Virus record (IMG/VR): IMGVR_UViG_3300025073_000637
Location: 1-24,337 of that record
DNA: 24,337 nucleotides
Strand: one strand, 5' to 3'
Source: a virus
The notes under the pieces are model-generated. The model ran no database searches. It had not been told where the DNA came from and worked only from the letters and a program-made list of their open reading frames with translations. Positions 5,781-12,815 of the stretch are shown here, piece by piece. The position numbers and the translations under genes were made by a program. Every line of letters starts with the position of its first letter. The first letter of the stretch is position 1.

Positions 5781-6101
5781 CTGCGCGCGGATCGCGGCGG
5801 CGATACGCACAGATTGACAGAGGTCGTCATCCCAAAAGTGACAGTGCTCCTCTACGAATATCGCATCCGCCTCCCGCTGCGCCCGGCGCGCCTCGGCGAC
5901 GAGGACGGTGAACATCGGTAGAAGGATCGTGTCCTGTATCCAGACCGCATACGCCTCGCACGCCGCGCGTTCGCTCAGCCGGATCACTGTGGAGCGCTGC
6001 GCGCCGTTGACCAGGACGACGCGCCACCACTTCCCGTCGGGCTCGATTGCGACGATCTCTCGCGCCCGCGCCCGCAGCCCCTCCGGGGTCAGGTCACTCA
6101 C
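5766..6101 (-). CDS. hypothetical protein
   Basis: A 111-residue protein. An N-terminal beta part (WWRVVLVNGAQRSTVIRL) is followed by helices (AACEAYAVWIQDTI and LVAEARRAQREADAIF) and ends CQSVRIAAAIRAQEETP. The RIAAAIRA ending resembles the C-termini of other short phage proteins of unknown function. The GTG at 6101 overlaps the GNAT stop by eight bases. No catalytic motif is visible. Confidence 0.68.
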   Translation of the reverse strand: MSDLTPEGLRARAREIVAIEPDGKWWRVVLVNGAQRSTVIRLSERAACEAYAVWIQDTILLPMFTVLVAEARRAQREADAIFVEEHCHFWDDDLCQSVRIAAAIRAQEETP

Positions 6102-6663
6102 CGCGCCCTCCGTTCAGGGCTTCTCCTGCTCGATCGAGGAGCACGAACCCCTCCGCGGGGCCCAGCGTGCGGCGGAGGTCGCCCGGCACCGCGCCGGCCG
6201 CGACCGAGGCGTCGCCCCGCCACTCGAACCCGCACGGCCGCCAGCCAGCCGCCAGGAAGGCGCGCAGGGACCGCGCGCTCTCCCGCCGGACCTCCGCGAG
6301 CCAGGCGCGGCGCGGGACCCGCAAGGTCGCGGCCTCGATCACCCGCCGCGCAAGGCCGCGGCCCCGGGCCTCGGGCGCGAGCGCGAGCGAGAGCTCCGAG
6401 ACCCCGGACTCGCGGTCGTCGACGCGCACGTACCCGACCGGCACCCACCGGGCCCACCACCCGGTGTCCGGGGCCTCGAGCTCCTCGGCCACGTACAGGG
6501 CGCGGCGCGGGTCCGCCAGGGCGCCCGCCAGCCACAGGGCGTGGAGGTCCGGGTCCGGGGCGGCGCGGGTCCGGCTCGCCCGGACGGTCTCGGGGTCGCT
6601 CCGGACCCGGAGCAGGAACTCAGCATCCCGCTCCTCGGCGGGCCGGAGCCGCAGGCCGCTCAC
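6094..6663 (-). CDS. GNAT-family N-acetyltransferase
   Basis: A 189-residue protein with the GNAT fold. It begins with LRLRPAEERDAEFLLRVRSD, typical of the RimJ/PseH-like branch. Acetyl-CoA-binding motif A is APEARGRGLARRVI (96-109; RxxGxA at R100, G103, A105), and motif B is RSLRAFLAAGW. These enzymes move an acetyl group from acetyl-CoA to an amine. PseH in the pseudaminic acid pathway is a GNAT that acetylates the 4-amino group of the UDP-sugar, and this gene could fill that step for the sugar cassette at 11877-17872. It lies 5 kb from the cassette, so the link is inference; acetylating a protein or toxin is an alternative. The GTG at 6663 gives a GTGA overlap. Confidence 0.85.
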   Translation of the reverse strand: MSGLRLRPAEERDAEFLLRVRSDPETVRASRTRAAPDPDLHALWLAGALADPRRALYVAEELEAPDTGWWARWVPVGYVRVDDRESGVSELSLALAPEARGRGLARRVIEAATLRVPRRAWLAEVRRESARSLRAFLAAGWRPCGFEWRGDASVAAGAVPGDLRRTLGPAEGFVLLDRAGEALNGGRGE

Positions 6664-6986
6664 CTCGCCCGCCAGTCGAGATCGTACGCCCCGCACCTGC
6701 ACGCGGGGGCCGCACGGTCCGTCACGCAGTACCATACCCCTCCCGCGGAGAGGACGGGGTGCGTGAAGCTGCGGCCCTCGACCACGAAGCTCCGCCGCGC
6801 GCCAGAGCCCTCGGGCCGGTGCCCGAGCCGCGCGCGTACGCCACGCCAGCACTCCTCGACCTGGGCGGCGGGCATCAGGCACCCCGCCAGGGCGCGGAAC
6901 CCCTCCCGGTCGCCGGCGCGCGCAAGGCCCACCAGCTCGGCCGAGGCGTTGTCGCCCTGCGGGTACGCGGCCCCCACCGCGCTCAT
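6660..6986 (-). CDS. hypothetical protein
   Basis: A 108-residue protein starting at the ATG (6986), which overlaps the stop of the holin-like gene as ATGA. The N-terminal half is helical (SAELVGLARAGDREGFRAL, then AAQVEECWRGVRARL). The C-terminal half looks beta-rich, with a cysteine cluster (WYCVTDRAAPACRCG) that may bind metal. No family was recognised. It sits between the lysis-type genes and the GNAT. Confidence 0.65.
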   Translation of the reverse strand: MSAVGAAYPQGDNASAELVGLARAGDREGFRALAGCLMPAAQVEECWRGVRARLGHRPEGSGARRSFVVEGRSFTHPVLSAGGVWYCVTDRAAPACRCGAYDLDWRAR

Positions 6987-7174
6987 CCCGCGCGCCGAAG
7001 CCGGGCCGCGCCGGACCGCGCGATAAGCGCCAAAGAGCACACTAGGGCAATCAGGTACAGGAAAAAGGCTATACCCCGGGCAAGAAAACCCCACTCGTAC
7101 CCAGCCCAACTCCACGCGCCAGCGAATCCCGCGAACGCGGCCCACATCGCGATGATTTTTCCCCAGACTCCCAT
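6983..7174 (-). CDS. two-helix membrane protein, possible holin
   Basis: A 63-residue protein with two clear hydrophobic segments (about 7-27, IIAMWAAFAGFAGAWSWAG, and 33-53, GIAFFLYLIALVCSLALIA) and a basic C-terminal tail (RSGAARLRRAG). Size and layout fit a class II holin or similar small phage membrane protein. It begins 26 bases after the lytic transglycosylase gene, which supports a lysis role, but there is no sequence-level proof. The ATG at 7174 has GGAGGACAG somewhat far upstream. Confidence 0.6.
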   Translation of the reverse strand: MGVWGKIIAMWAAFAGFAGAWSWAGYEWGFLARGIAFFLYLIALVCSLALIARSGAARLRRAG

Positions 7175-7199
7175 GAGTATTCTGTCCTCCGCCTGCCCT

Positions 7200-7820
7200 T
7201 TACGGCAGCACCTGCGTCAGGCGCAAGTACCCCAGCGCAATGTCCTCCGCGTACCGGTCCCCCGGCCTGTGCTCGGTCGCCTTGCCGGGCGGTCGGTTGT
7301 AGGCCCGCAGCGCCACCGGCAGGTGCGCGTAGCGCTCCATCTGGGCCCGCAGGTACGCGACCCCGACCCGAAGGTTGTAGTGCGCGCTCCCGAGGTCGCC
7401 GAGTGAGTCGTAGCGGCCGGACTTCCCGCGGACGGGCGGCGCGAACGGGACCCGCAGGATCCTCTCCGCCACCAGCGCGGCAGTCGCGGGCAACACCTGC
7501 ATGAGCCCCACCTCCCCGGCCGCCCCCACGGCGTCGGGCCGGAACCCGCTCTCCTTCTCGATCAGCGCCAGCACGAGCCGGTAGTCGAGGCCGGCCCGCG
7601 CCGACTCCTCGAACAGCGCCCCCGGCCACCCCGCCCAGTCCACGATACGGGCCCCGGGGTTCCGCTCGGTCACGATCTCCATGACGCGCGCGGCGGCGGC
7701 GGCCCGAAGATCCGCGTCGGCGGCTCGAACCCGCAGGCCTTCTCGGTACCCCACGAACGCCCCGGCTGCTCCGGAGAGCACGGCGCCCAGCATGACGAGA
7801 GCCATAACCCGGGCCCGCAT
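7200..7820 (-). CDS. lytic transglycosylase (SLT domain)
   Basis: A 206-residue protein. The N-terminus is hydrophobic (ALVMLGAVLSGAAGAFVGY), an anchor or signal-anchor. The catalytic domain shows the SLT pattern ALIEKESGF with catalytic E90 before S91, then GEVGLMQVLP (about 102-111) and ALRAYN near residue 165. Such enzymes cut the MurNAc-GlcNAc bond of peptidoglycan to form 1,6-anhydro-MurNAc. In phages they act as endolysins or virion-associated wall-opening enzymes. The membrane anchor and the two-helix membrane gene just downstream favour lysis, but virion entry remains possible. The ATG at 7820 directly follows the upstream TAA and has AGGAGG nine bases upstream. Confidence 0.9.
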   Translation of the reverse strand: MRARVMALVMLGAVLSGAAGAFVGYREGLRVRAADADLRAAAAARVMEIVTERNPGARIVDWAGWPGALFEESARAGLDYRLVLALIEKESGFRPDAVGAAGEVGLMQVLPATAALVAERILRVPFAPPVRGKSGRYDSLGDLGSAHYNLRVGVAYLRAQMERYAHLPVALRAYNRPPGKATEHRPGDRYAEDIALGYLRLTQVLP

Positions 7821-8036
7821 TTACACGTCCTCCTTTTCACAGCACCCGTCGCACCCGTGCGTAGACCACGTCCCGGGCGCGTGACCCAGGCGCCGGTCCA
7901 TCGCCTCGGCGGACTCCGGGACCGGATGCCCGACGCCGTGCCGGCACCGCACCTCGAGCAGCCCGGTATCCCGACGCTGGGTCATCGGGCGGCCGTGCAG
8001 CGGGTGGCCGGGAGAGTTGAATAACCATCCCATCAT
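7821..8036 (-). CDS. small zinc-binding protein
   Basis: A 71-residue protein with one cysteine-histidine site early (VRCRHGVGHP) and a second at the C-terminus (WSTHGCDGCC), a pattern fitting a single zinc. The ATG at 8036 overlaps the pentapeptide-gene stop as ATGA; another ATG lies six bases upstream. The next gene, the transglycosylase, starts at the base after its stop. Function unknown. Confidence 0.6.
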   Translation of the reverse strand: MMGWLFNSPGHPLHGRPMTQRRDTGLLEVRCRHGVGHPVPESAEAMDRRLGHAPGTWSTHGCDGCCEKEDV

Positions 8037-8677
8037 TCCCATCCCTGCAACCGCGCGATCACCTGCCACGCCTCCGTGGCGAGGTAGTACAGACCGCGGC
8101 GATTCTCGCGATTCGCGTAGTGCGCCTTCGCCTCGTTGAGCGTGAACGTGTGGCACCCCGCCAGGATGCGGTAGCCCTGATCGGTATGCCAGAGCGTCGT
8201 CACCCAGCCATCGATCAGGCCAAGGTGCGCGATAGCGAGCACCTTGGCGCTCCCGAGGTCGGCGCCCCCGAGGTTGGCGCCCCGGAGGTCGGCGCCCCGG
8301 AGGTCGGCGCCCCGGAGGTGGGCGCCCCCGAGGTCGGCGTCCCGGAGGTCGGCGCCCCGGAGGTGGGCGCCCCCGAGGTCGGCGTCCCGGAGGTCGGCGC
8401 CCCGGAGGTCGGCGCCCCGGAGGTCGGCGCCCCGGAGGTGGGCGCCCCGGAGGTTGGCGCCCCGGAGGTCGGCGTCCCGGAGGTCGGCGCCCCGGAGGTC
8501 GGCGCCCCCGAGGTCGGCGCCCCGGAGGTCGGCGCCCCGGAGGTCGGCGTCCCGGAGGTAGGCGCCCCCGAGATCCGCACGCTGCTTGACTGCAATCTCT
8601 AGCGCGAGACGCCAGGACGCCGCCTCGACAGCGCAGAGCACAGCACCGGAGAAGCGATGCGAGATCGAAATCTTCAT
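8033..8677 (-). CDS. pentapeptide-repeat protein
   Basis: A 214-residue protein. Residues 34-143 are 22 uninterrupted A(D/N/H)LxG pentapeptides, which fold as a right-handed quadrilateral beta helix. The C-terminal part (about 144-214) has WHTDQGYRILAGCHTFTLNEAKAHY, a tail I associate with phage pentapeptide proteins. Some pentapeptide proteins (Qnr, MfpA) mimic DNA and protect gyrase; others have no known role. The last half suggests an added ligand or docking domain. The ATG at 8677 gives a TGATG overlap. The 15-base units are almost identical in DNA, which suggests recent expansion. Other open frames across the array are artefacts of the 15-base period. Confidence 0.9.
   Translation of the reverse strand: MKISISHRFSGAVLCAVEAASWRLALEIAVKQRADLGGAYLRDADLRGADLRGADLGGADLRGADLRDADLRGANLRGAHLRGADLRGADLRGADLRDADLGGAHLRGADLRDADLGGAHLRGADLRGADLRGANLGGADLGSAKVLAIAHLGLIDGWVTTLWHTDQGYRILAGCHTFTLNEAKAHYANRENRRGLYYLATEAWQVIARLQGWE
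8249..8578 (-). repeat. tandem 15-base repeat array (22 units)
   Basis: This is the coding array of the pentapeptide protein. Units vary mainly at two or three positions that switch D/N/H/Y at position 2 and RG/GG/RD at positions 4-5. A 45-base higher-order pattern (ADLRD-ADLGG-AHLRG) appears twice. Near-identity of synonymous sites indicates slippage or unequal recombination. Confidence 0.9.
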
Positions 8678-8850
8678 CAGTACACCCCCTCGACCGTCAG
8701 GAGGAACCGGTCCCCGGGCCGGAGGTCCGCGACGGACTCGAGGTCGACCCGCTTCGCGCCCTCGACGCGCGACACCGCCACGACGCGCAGATTCTCGCCG
8801 CGCGCGCTCTCCTCGGTCGAATACCCAAACCGCGCCTGTGCTCCCTCCAT
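8677..8850 (-). CDS. hypothetical small beta protein
   Basis: A 57-residue protein with LRVVAVSRVEG, RVDLESVADLRPGDRFLLTVEGVY; the LRPGDRFLL segment resembles other small phage beta-barrels (compare RAGDVFRLL at 2225-2551). The start may be the ATG at 8850 or the GTG at 8853 directly before it; GGTGGAG lies just upstream and the upstream stop overlaps both. Function unknown. Confidence 0.6.
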   Translation of the reverse strand: MEGAQARFGYSTEESARGENLRVVAVSRVEGAKRVDLESVADLRPGDRFLLTVEGVY

Positions 8851-8972
8851 CACTCCACCCCCAGCGCGAGGCCGGCCCGGTCCCGGAGCCACAGCGAGTC
8901 CGCCAGCGTCGCGAGGTAGAACGCCAGGAGCCCAACCGTAACGACCGCGAGCGCGCGGCCCAGGGCCCTCAC
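8850..8972 (-). CDS. 40-residue membrane peptide
   Basis: The GTG at 8972 overlaps the previous stop as GTGA. The product has one hydrophobic segment (RALAVVTVGLLAFYLATLAD, about 6-25) followed by a charged tail (SLWLRDRAGLALGVE). It is a single-pass membrane peptide and could belong to the lysis group downstream, but no family was recognised. The longer reading to 9266 is compositionally odd and overlaps the upstream gene, so it is rejected. Confidence 0.58.
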   Translation of the reverse strand: MRALGRALAVVTVGLLAFYLATLADSLWLRDRAGLALGVE

Positions 8973-9151
8973 TGCGTCCTCTCGATGTCGATCAACACCT
9001 CGAGCACCCGCGCCATCTTCCCCATCTGCCTCGCGACCTCCACCAGCGCCAACCCCACGGCCTCCAGAGCAAGGGCGCTCCTGACCTCCGGGCTGGAAGG
9101 CAGCAGGCTCAAGATCTTCCGCGCTTCCTCGAGGTCGTCCATTTCTCCCAT
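8969..9151 (-). CDS. hypothetical helical protein
   Basis: A 60-residue, almost wholly helical protein (DLEEARKILSLL, SALALEAVGLALVEVARQMGKMARVLEVLID) ending IERTQ. I chose the ATG at 9151 because GGAGGGAGAA lies directly upstream; a GTG at 9229 would add 26 residues of less protein-like sequence, and a second ATG at 9142 is also possible. No family was recognised. It is the first gene after the large terminase. Confidence 0.6.
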   Translation of the reverse strand: MGEMDDLEEARKILSLLPSSPEVRSALALEAVGLALVEVARQMGKMARVLEVLIDIERTQ

Positions 9152-9317
9152 TTCTCCCTCCGCGACTTCTCGGCTGGACCCGCCTAGCCCAACTCCCGGG
9201 TCCCGCCTGTCGCGCTGCGCTTCGGCCACTCACTAGAGGGAAGACTACTCTGGGCGCTCGTACCACCCACCCCCCTCCGCGCTTCAGCTAGGTCACGCCG
9301 CGCCTATCCTGTATATC
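9152..9317 (-). other. intergenic region after the large terminase gene
   Basis: This is the largest apparent non-coding gap in the window at 166 bases. Just after the terminase stop the minus strand reads GGATATACAGGATAGG, an AT-richer patch. A 28-codon frame beginning at a GTG behind GGAGGGGGG can be drawn near 9270-9185, but it has no support. No hairpin with a T-run was seen. The region may hold a processing site or weak promoter. Confidence 0.4.
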
Positions 9318-10709
9318 CTACAACCGCAGGATGACTCTCCTGGGGCCCGCCGGCTGGCCCAGGACCCCCACCTCCGTGGGGCCGTCGAGCGCCAGCTTGG
9401 CGAACGCCCCGCTGCTGGCGTCGACCTGGTCGTCGTGGCGCCCGTCCGGAAAGCCGTGGAGCTCCCGCAGGTACTCCTCATTCCATTCCGCCCGCACGAG
9501 CCTGACGTTCCCGGCCTCCGCCTGAGCGGAGAGCGGGCCGGCACGCACGAGCTTGCTGCCGGCGCCGCTCACGCGGTCCGCCCGGACGCTGTAGCCCGCG
9601 AGTTCCATGACCGTGATCTCGGCCGACTCCTTGCCCCCGCTATTCCCCTCCTGCTCGACCCAGACCTCGACCTCCGGGCCGTCGGCCTCCGCGACCTGCC
9701 GCATCACACGGTTCCGGTTCAGGGCCGACCAGCGGTCCCGCACCACGTCCTCGACGTAGTAGACCCCGCCGGCGCGCGCCATCCGGACCCCCGCGCTGTA
9801 GTCGCCCGCGCCCTCCGTCGACGCCTTGTCCCAGTACCGGACGCGCCGCGCCTCGGCGGGGGCCGCGTCCACGACCGGGAACCACGCCCGGTTGAACACC
9901 TTCCCGGCCGTGGGGCGGACGTTCCAGTTCCCGCCCAGCAGGCGCTCGCGCTCGACGAGCGGCAGCAGCATCAGGTTCGCGCGGTAGCCGGGGTCCGCGC
10001 GCTCGAAGATCGGGTTGTCCGCGAGGCACGACGGGATGAAGGTGAAGCTCTTCGGCTGCGCGCCTGAGCGCGCCGCGGCCGCGGCAGAGTCGTACCACTC
10101 GACAGCATCCCCGTCCTGGGCGCGCGCCAGCCACCGCACGGCGCCGGCCCTGGCCTCGAGCGCGAGGCCGGTCCCGGGGTCGATCCACCACGAAATCAGC
10201 TCCCGGAGCCAGCCCCCGACCGCGTCGTCGGCGGGGACCGGGTTGCAGGTCCCGAACACGTGCGACCGCACCCGCCCGCTCGGGTCGCGGTTGCGCGAGA
10301 GCATGTACCAGAACTGCCCGGCCGTGAACGACTCGAGCTGGTCGAACCCGACCAGCGGGATCTGCGAGCCATTCCACGCGAGCTTGTCGTCCTCGTACTG
10401 CATGTGGGCGAACTTCACGCGCGCGCCGGACGGGAACCTCCACTCCAGGAGCTGGCGGTTCGGGGACGCGCCGAGGCCGAGGTAGATGCGCGAGGACTCG
10501 TCCCACAAGCCGCCAGGGTTCGTGATCTCGGGCGACTCGCGCCGGAAGATGACGACCGAGAACGTCGGGATGTCGACGAACTGGAGTGGCTTGAGCAAGA
10601 GCGAGAACGTCTTTCCTCCACCAGCGGCGCCGCCGAACACCACCACGTCGGCCGGGGACGTGAGCGCGGTCTGCTGCGGGCCGGGCTGGGGCCGGATCGG
10701 GTCAGCCAC
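9318..10709 (-). CDS. terL: terminase large subunit (TerL)
   Basis: A 463-residue packaging motor with all core parts. An adenine-binding Q motif (PQQTAL) is followed by Walker A GGAAGGGKT (26-34), Walker B LVGFDQLESF (about 119-128, D123/E126) and coupling motif FGTCNP (152-157). The C-terminal RNase H-like nuclease has RYWDKAS (D294), an acidic VEQEG (about 351) and the final HDDQVDASSGAF (D426/D427, D430). TerL drives ATP-powered DNA translocation into the prohead and cuts the concatemer. The GTG at 10709 overlaps the HNH gene stop by eight bases. It is followed by accessory genes instead of the portal. Confidence 0.97.
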   Translation of the reverse strand: MADPIRPQPGPQQTALTSPADVVVFGGAAGGGKTFSLLLKPLQFVDIPTFSVVIFRRESPEITNPGGLWDESSRIYLGLGASPNRQLLEWRFPSGARVKFAHMQYEDDKLAWNGSQIPLVGFDQLESFTAGQFWYMLSRNRDPSGRVRSHVFGTCNPVPADDAVGGWLRELISWWIDPGTGLALEARAGAVRWLARAQDGDAVEWYDSAAAAARSGAQPKSFTFIPSCLADNPIFERADPGYRANLMLLPLVERERLLGGNWNVRPTAGKVFNRAWFPVVDAAPAEARRVRYWDKASTEGAGDYSAGVRMARAGGVYYVEDVVRDRWSALNRNRVMRQVAEADGPEVEVWVEQEGNSGGKESAEITVMELAGYSVRADRVSGAGSKLVRAGPLSAQAEAGNVRLVRAEWNEEYLRELHGFPDGRHDDQVDASSGAFAKLALDGPTEVGVLGQPAGPRRVILRL

Positions 10710-11244
10710 CGGGCCGTCTCGCGGCGTTCAGGCGGCGCCGCAGCGCGCCCGTCTCGCGCGAGTGGCACCAGACGCAGAGCGTCCGGAGGTTCTCGAGCCC
10801 GCACGCGCCACCGCCCTCGGCGACCGGCACGACGTGGTCGGCCTGCCAGAGTCGGGCCGCGCTGATCCGATGGGGGCCGCGCCACCCCCAGCTCACCGGC
10901 ACCTCGTAGGGGTGACCGTCCAGAAGGACGAGAACGCGCCATAGATCTCGAAGAGGCTGAGGCCAGTCACGGCGCGAGTCAGCCGCGAGGGCCTTGACTC
11001 GCCGAAGTTCCGCCCCCGCGACAGCCGCGAGCCTCACGGTATCGAGCCCGCAGAGCGCGCACACGCCGCGATCCCGCCCGTACACCAGTCGACGCGCGGT
11101 CGCCGGGTCGGAGCGCACGAGATACTGGTCCACGCACGCCTGCGAGCACCACGACCGGCGCCTCCCGCCAACGGGCTTGCCGCACCACCGGCATTCGCCC
11201 TTCTTCCGCGGCGATAGGTCCCGGAGGCTAAGGTTCCGCTTCAC
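10702..11244 (-). CDS. HNH endonuclease, terminase-associated
   Basis: A 180-residue protein with three cysteine pairs (C18/C21, C33/C37, C62/C65) and an HNH core: ADHVVPVAEGG (D136, H137), N152 in LENLRTL, and CVWCH (C157, C160, H161). HNH nucleases next to terminase genes, such as HK97 gp74, work with the terminase in DNA maturation and are common in cos-packaging phages. Its position between TerS and TerL, with overlaps on both sides, strongly suggests that role. Start GTG at 11244, overlapping the TerS end by 17 bases. A free-standing homing nuclease is less likely because it is embedded in the overlapping operon. Confidence 0.9.
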   Translation of the reverse strand: MKRNLSLRDLSPRKKGECRWCGKPVGGRRRSWCSQACVDQYLVRSDPATARRLVYGRDRGVCALCGLDTVRLAAVAGAELRRVKALAADSRRDWPQPLRDLWRVLVLLDGHPYEVPVSWGWRGPHRISAARLWQADHVVPVAEGGGACGLENLRTLCVWCHSRETGALRRRLNAARRPGG

Positions 11245-11869
11245 CGTCCGCGATCTCGGCGGGCCTCTCTGCCTCGGCCGCCACGACGCGGTGCGGAGAC
11301 GCCGGCAGGATGACGAGCGGCCCGCCGCCCGGGCCCGAGACCTCGGCCCGAACTGGCGCCAGCCACCCCCGGATCTTGGCCAAGAGGCCGAGTGCCGCGA
11401 TCTTGTCCCACGCCTTCACCTCGACGTGCTCGATGACCCGCCTTGAGGATTTCCCACCACCGACGATAGTCTGGGTGACCTTCATGCCGGCGACAATCGC
11501 CTGCGTGGCGGGGTCCAGTTCGTCGACCCGCCCCTCGGCCACCGCCCGCACGACCTCGTCGATCTGCTGGGCCGTGAGGGTCCCGATGCGGCTCAACTCC
11601 CGGGCCGCGCGTTCGATGCCGCACTCCGTATCGCAGGAGTGCCGCTCGATCAATTCCTGAGTCTTGGGGTCCTTCAGCATGTAGTGGCCATGGACGGACG
11701 CGCTCGCTCGCGTCGTCGCGAGGCCTGCTCGCAGCGCCGACTGCGTGGCGTTCCCCGCCACCCCCGGGCCCCCGCCCACGTACTGTTCCACGAACCGCAA
11801 GCGCATCAAGCGCCGCCGACGCGCGCCATTCGGCCCCGGAACTCCCGGCTTCTTCCCCCGCTTACCCAT
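11228..11869 (-). CDS. terS: terminase small subunit (TerS)
   Basis: A 213-residue protein that starts with a basic tail (MGKRGKK and RRRRLMRLRF). Its helix-turn-helix region (about 24-75) has the Terminase_2-like pattern RFVEQYV...NATQSALRAGL...MLKDPKTQELIERH. A central helical part is followed by a C-terminal region that probably contacts TerL. TerS recognises the packaging site on phage DNA and recruits TerL; adjacency to HNH and TerL supports this. The ATG at 11869 lies six bases after a TATAAT box and has no clear Shine-Dalgarno, so leaderless expression is likely. Confidence 0.87.
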   Translation of the reverse strand: MGKRGKKPGVPGPNGARRRRLMRLRFVEQYVGGGPGVAGNATQSALRAGLATTRASASVHGHYMLKDPKTQELIERHSCDTECGIERAARELSRIGTLTAQQIDEVVRAVAEGRVDELDPATQAIVAGMKVTQTIVGGGKSSRRVIEHVEVKAWDKIAALGLLAKIRGWLAPVRAEVSGPGGGPLVILPASPHRVVAAEAERPAEIADGEAEP

Positions 11870-11875
11870 CAGTGC

Positions 11876-11885
11876 ATTATAGCCC
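11876..11885 (-). promoter_or_regulatory. probable promoter -10 element for the terminase operon (leaderless start)
   Basis: Minus-strand GGGC-TATAAT (TATAAT at 11881-11876) is followed by GCACTG and the TerS ATG, the same six-base spacing as at the portal. The TAA stop of the upstream cytidylyltransferase gene lies inside this box. No clear -35. Confidence 0.6.
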
Positions 11886-12815
11886 GGTGGAGCGGTAACC
11901 CTGCATCACCGCGTCCTCGAGCCCGAGGCGCCACGCCGCCGCGAGGGCTGGGTCCGAGTACGGGCAAGGCGCCGCGACTGCGCTCCAGACGCCCGCCACG
12001 AAGGCGGTGCGCGCCGCCGCAAGGGCGCCCGCCCCAGCGCCATAGACCTCCAGAGCCCGCGCCTCAGCGATACCCGGATACGCCTCGCGATACGCCGCCA
12101 GGACGTCGCGCCACGTCGGGCGCTCGACGCCCCGGAGGCGAGCGTACACCCGCCGCACGCGCTCAAGGTCCCGCGGCTCGTCGACGCTCAGCTTGACGGC
12201 AGAGTGGTCCTCGCCATTCGGGCACGAGACGTTCGAGCGCGCCACGCCCGTGACGCGGGGGTCGCACCACATCCAGGTCGTGACGTGCTCGCGCTGGTCC
12301 GGCCCCGCGTGGCGCGCCGCGGCCCGCAGGAGCCCGACCGTGAAGGCTTCCGCGTCGCATCCATCGTAAAAGGTCGGCGGATGGACGTTCGAGGCGTAGG
12401 CGTCACGGACCTCGAAGGCCTCACGCGCGCGGTGGCACTCCAGCGCCACCAGGCCCGCCACCTCGGGGTCGAGGAGCGGGCAGTCGCTCGTCAGCCGCAG
12501 GACGACGTCGTCGTCCGCGAGCCCAAGCGCGTCGGCGGCCGCCAGGTACCCGGCCAGCACGTCCCGGCGCCCCGGGCGCCCTGAGAGGTCCGCCTGGCCG
12601 CGCGTCCACGGGACCCCCATCCGGTAGCACACGCTCAGCACCGCGTCGTCAGCCGGGTCGGGAGTCGTGGTGACCGCCACGGCGTCGACGCCCGGCACCC
12701 GACGAGCGAGCGTCAGGACGTGCGCCAGGATCGTGCGCTGCCCCACGCGCTCCAGGATCTTGCCCGGCAGGCGGCTCGACCCAACCCGCGCCTGGACGAC
12801 GGCCGCGGCCCTCAC
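11877..12815 (-). CDS. SpsF/NeuA-like cytidylyltransferase
   Basis: A 312-residue sugar nucleotidyltransferase of the SpsF type. The nucleotide-binding signature QARVGSSRLPGK (8-19) is followed by DVLAGY (85-90), RLTSDCPLLDP (107-117), REHVTTW and KLSVDEPRDL. Relatives activate 3-deoxy-nonulosonic or similar sugar acids with CTP to give the CMP-sugar donor. SpsF proteins are usually near 240-250 residues; the additional C-terminal segment (from about 225) is of unknown function. It follows the NeuB-like and acyltransferase genes with GTGA coupling, which fits the last activating step. The start may be the GTG at 12815 or the one at 12818. The stop lies within the TerS -10 box. Confidence 0.9.
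   Translation of the reverse strand: MRAAAVVQARVGSSRLPGKILERVGQRTILAHVLTLARRVPGVDAVAVTTTPDPADDAVLSVCYRMGVPWTRGQADLSGRPGRRDVLAGYLAAADALGLADDDVVLRLTSDCPLLDPEVAGLVALECHRAREAFEVRDAYASNVHPPTFYDGCDAEAFTVGLLRAAARHAGPDQREHVTTWMWCDPRVTGVARSNVSCPNGEDHSAVKLSVDEPRDLERVRRVYARLRGVERPTWRDVLAAYREAYPGIAEARALEVYGAGAGALAAARTAFVAGVWSAVAAPCPYSDPALAAAWRLGLEDAVMQGYRSTGL

Noticed and set aside
5908-7026. Plus-strand ORF of 372 codons
   Set aside because: It lies opposite the GNAT and small genes, has low-complexity composition and no recognisable motif.
7060-7085. Minus-strand GGGGTATAGCC resembling the TATAAT boxes
   Set aside because: It lies inside the holin-like coding sequence, reads TATAGC instead of TATAAT and has no start codon six bases downstream.
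8120-8602. Repetitive GAPEV and TSGAP proteins in other frames over the pentapeptide array
   Set aside because: A 15-base repeat keeps every frame open; only the ADLxG frame continues into a non-repetitive domain.
9270-9317. Promoter or terminator after the TerL gene (GGATATACAGGATAGG)
   Set aside because: No -35, no start codon at the expected distance and no hairpin with a T-run; left as an unassigned gap.
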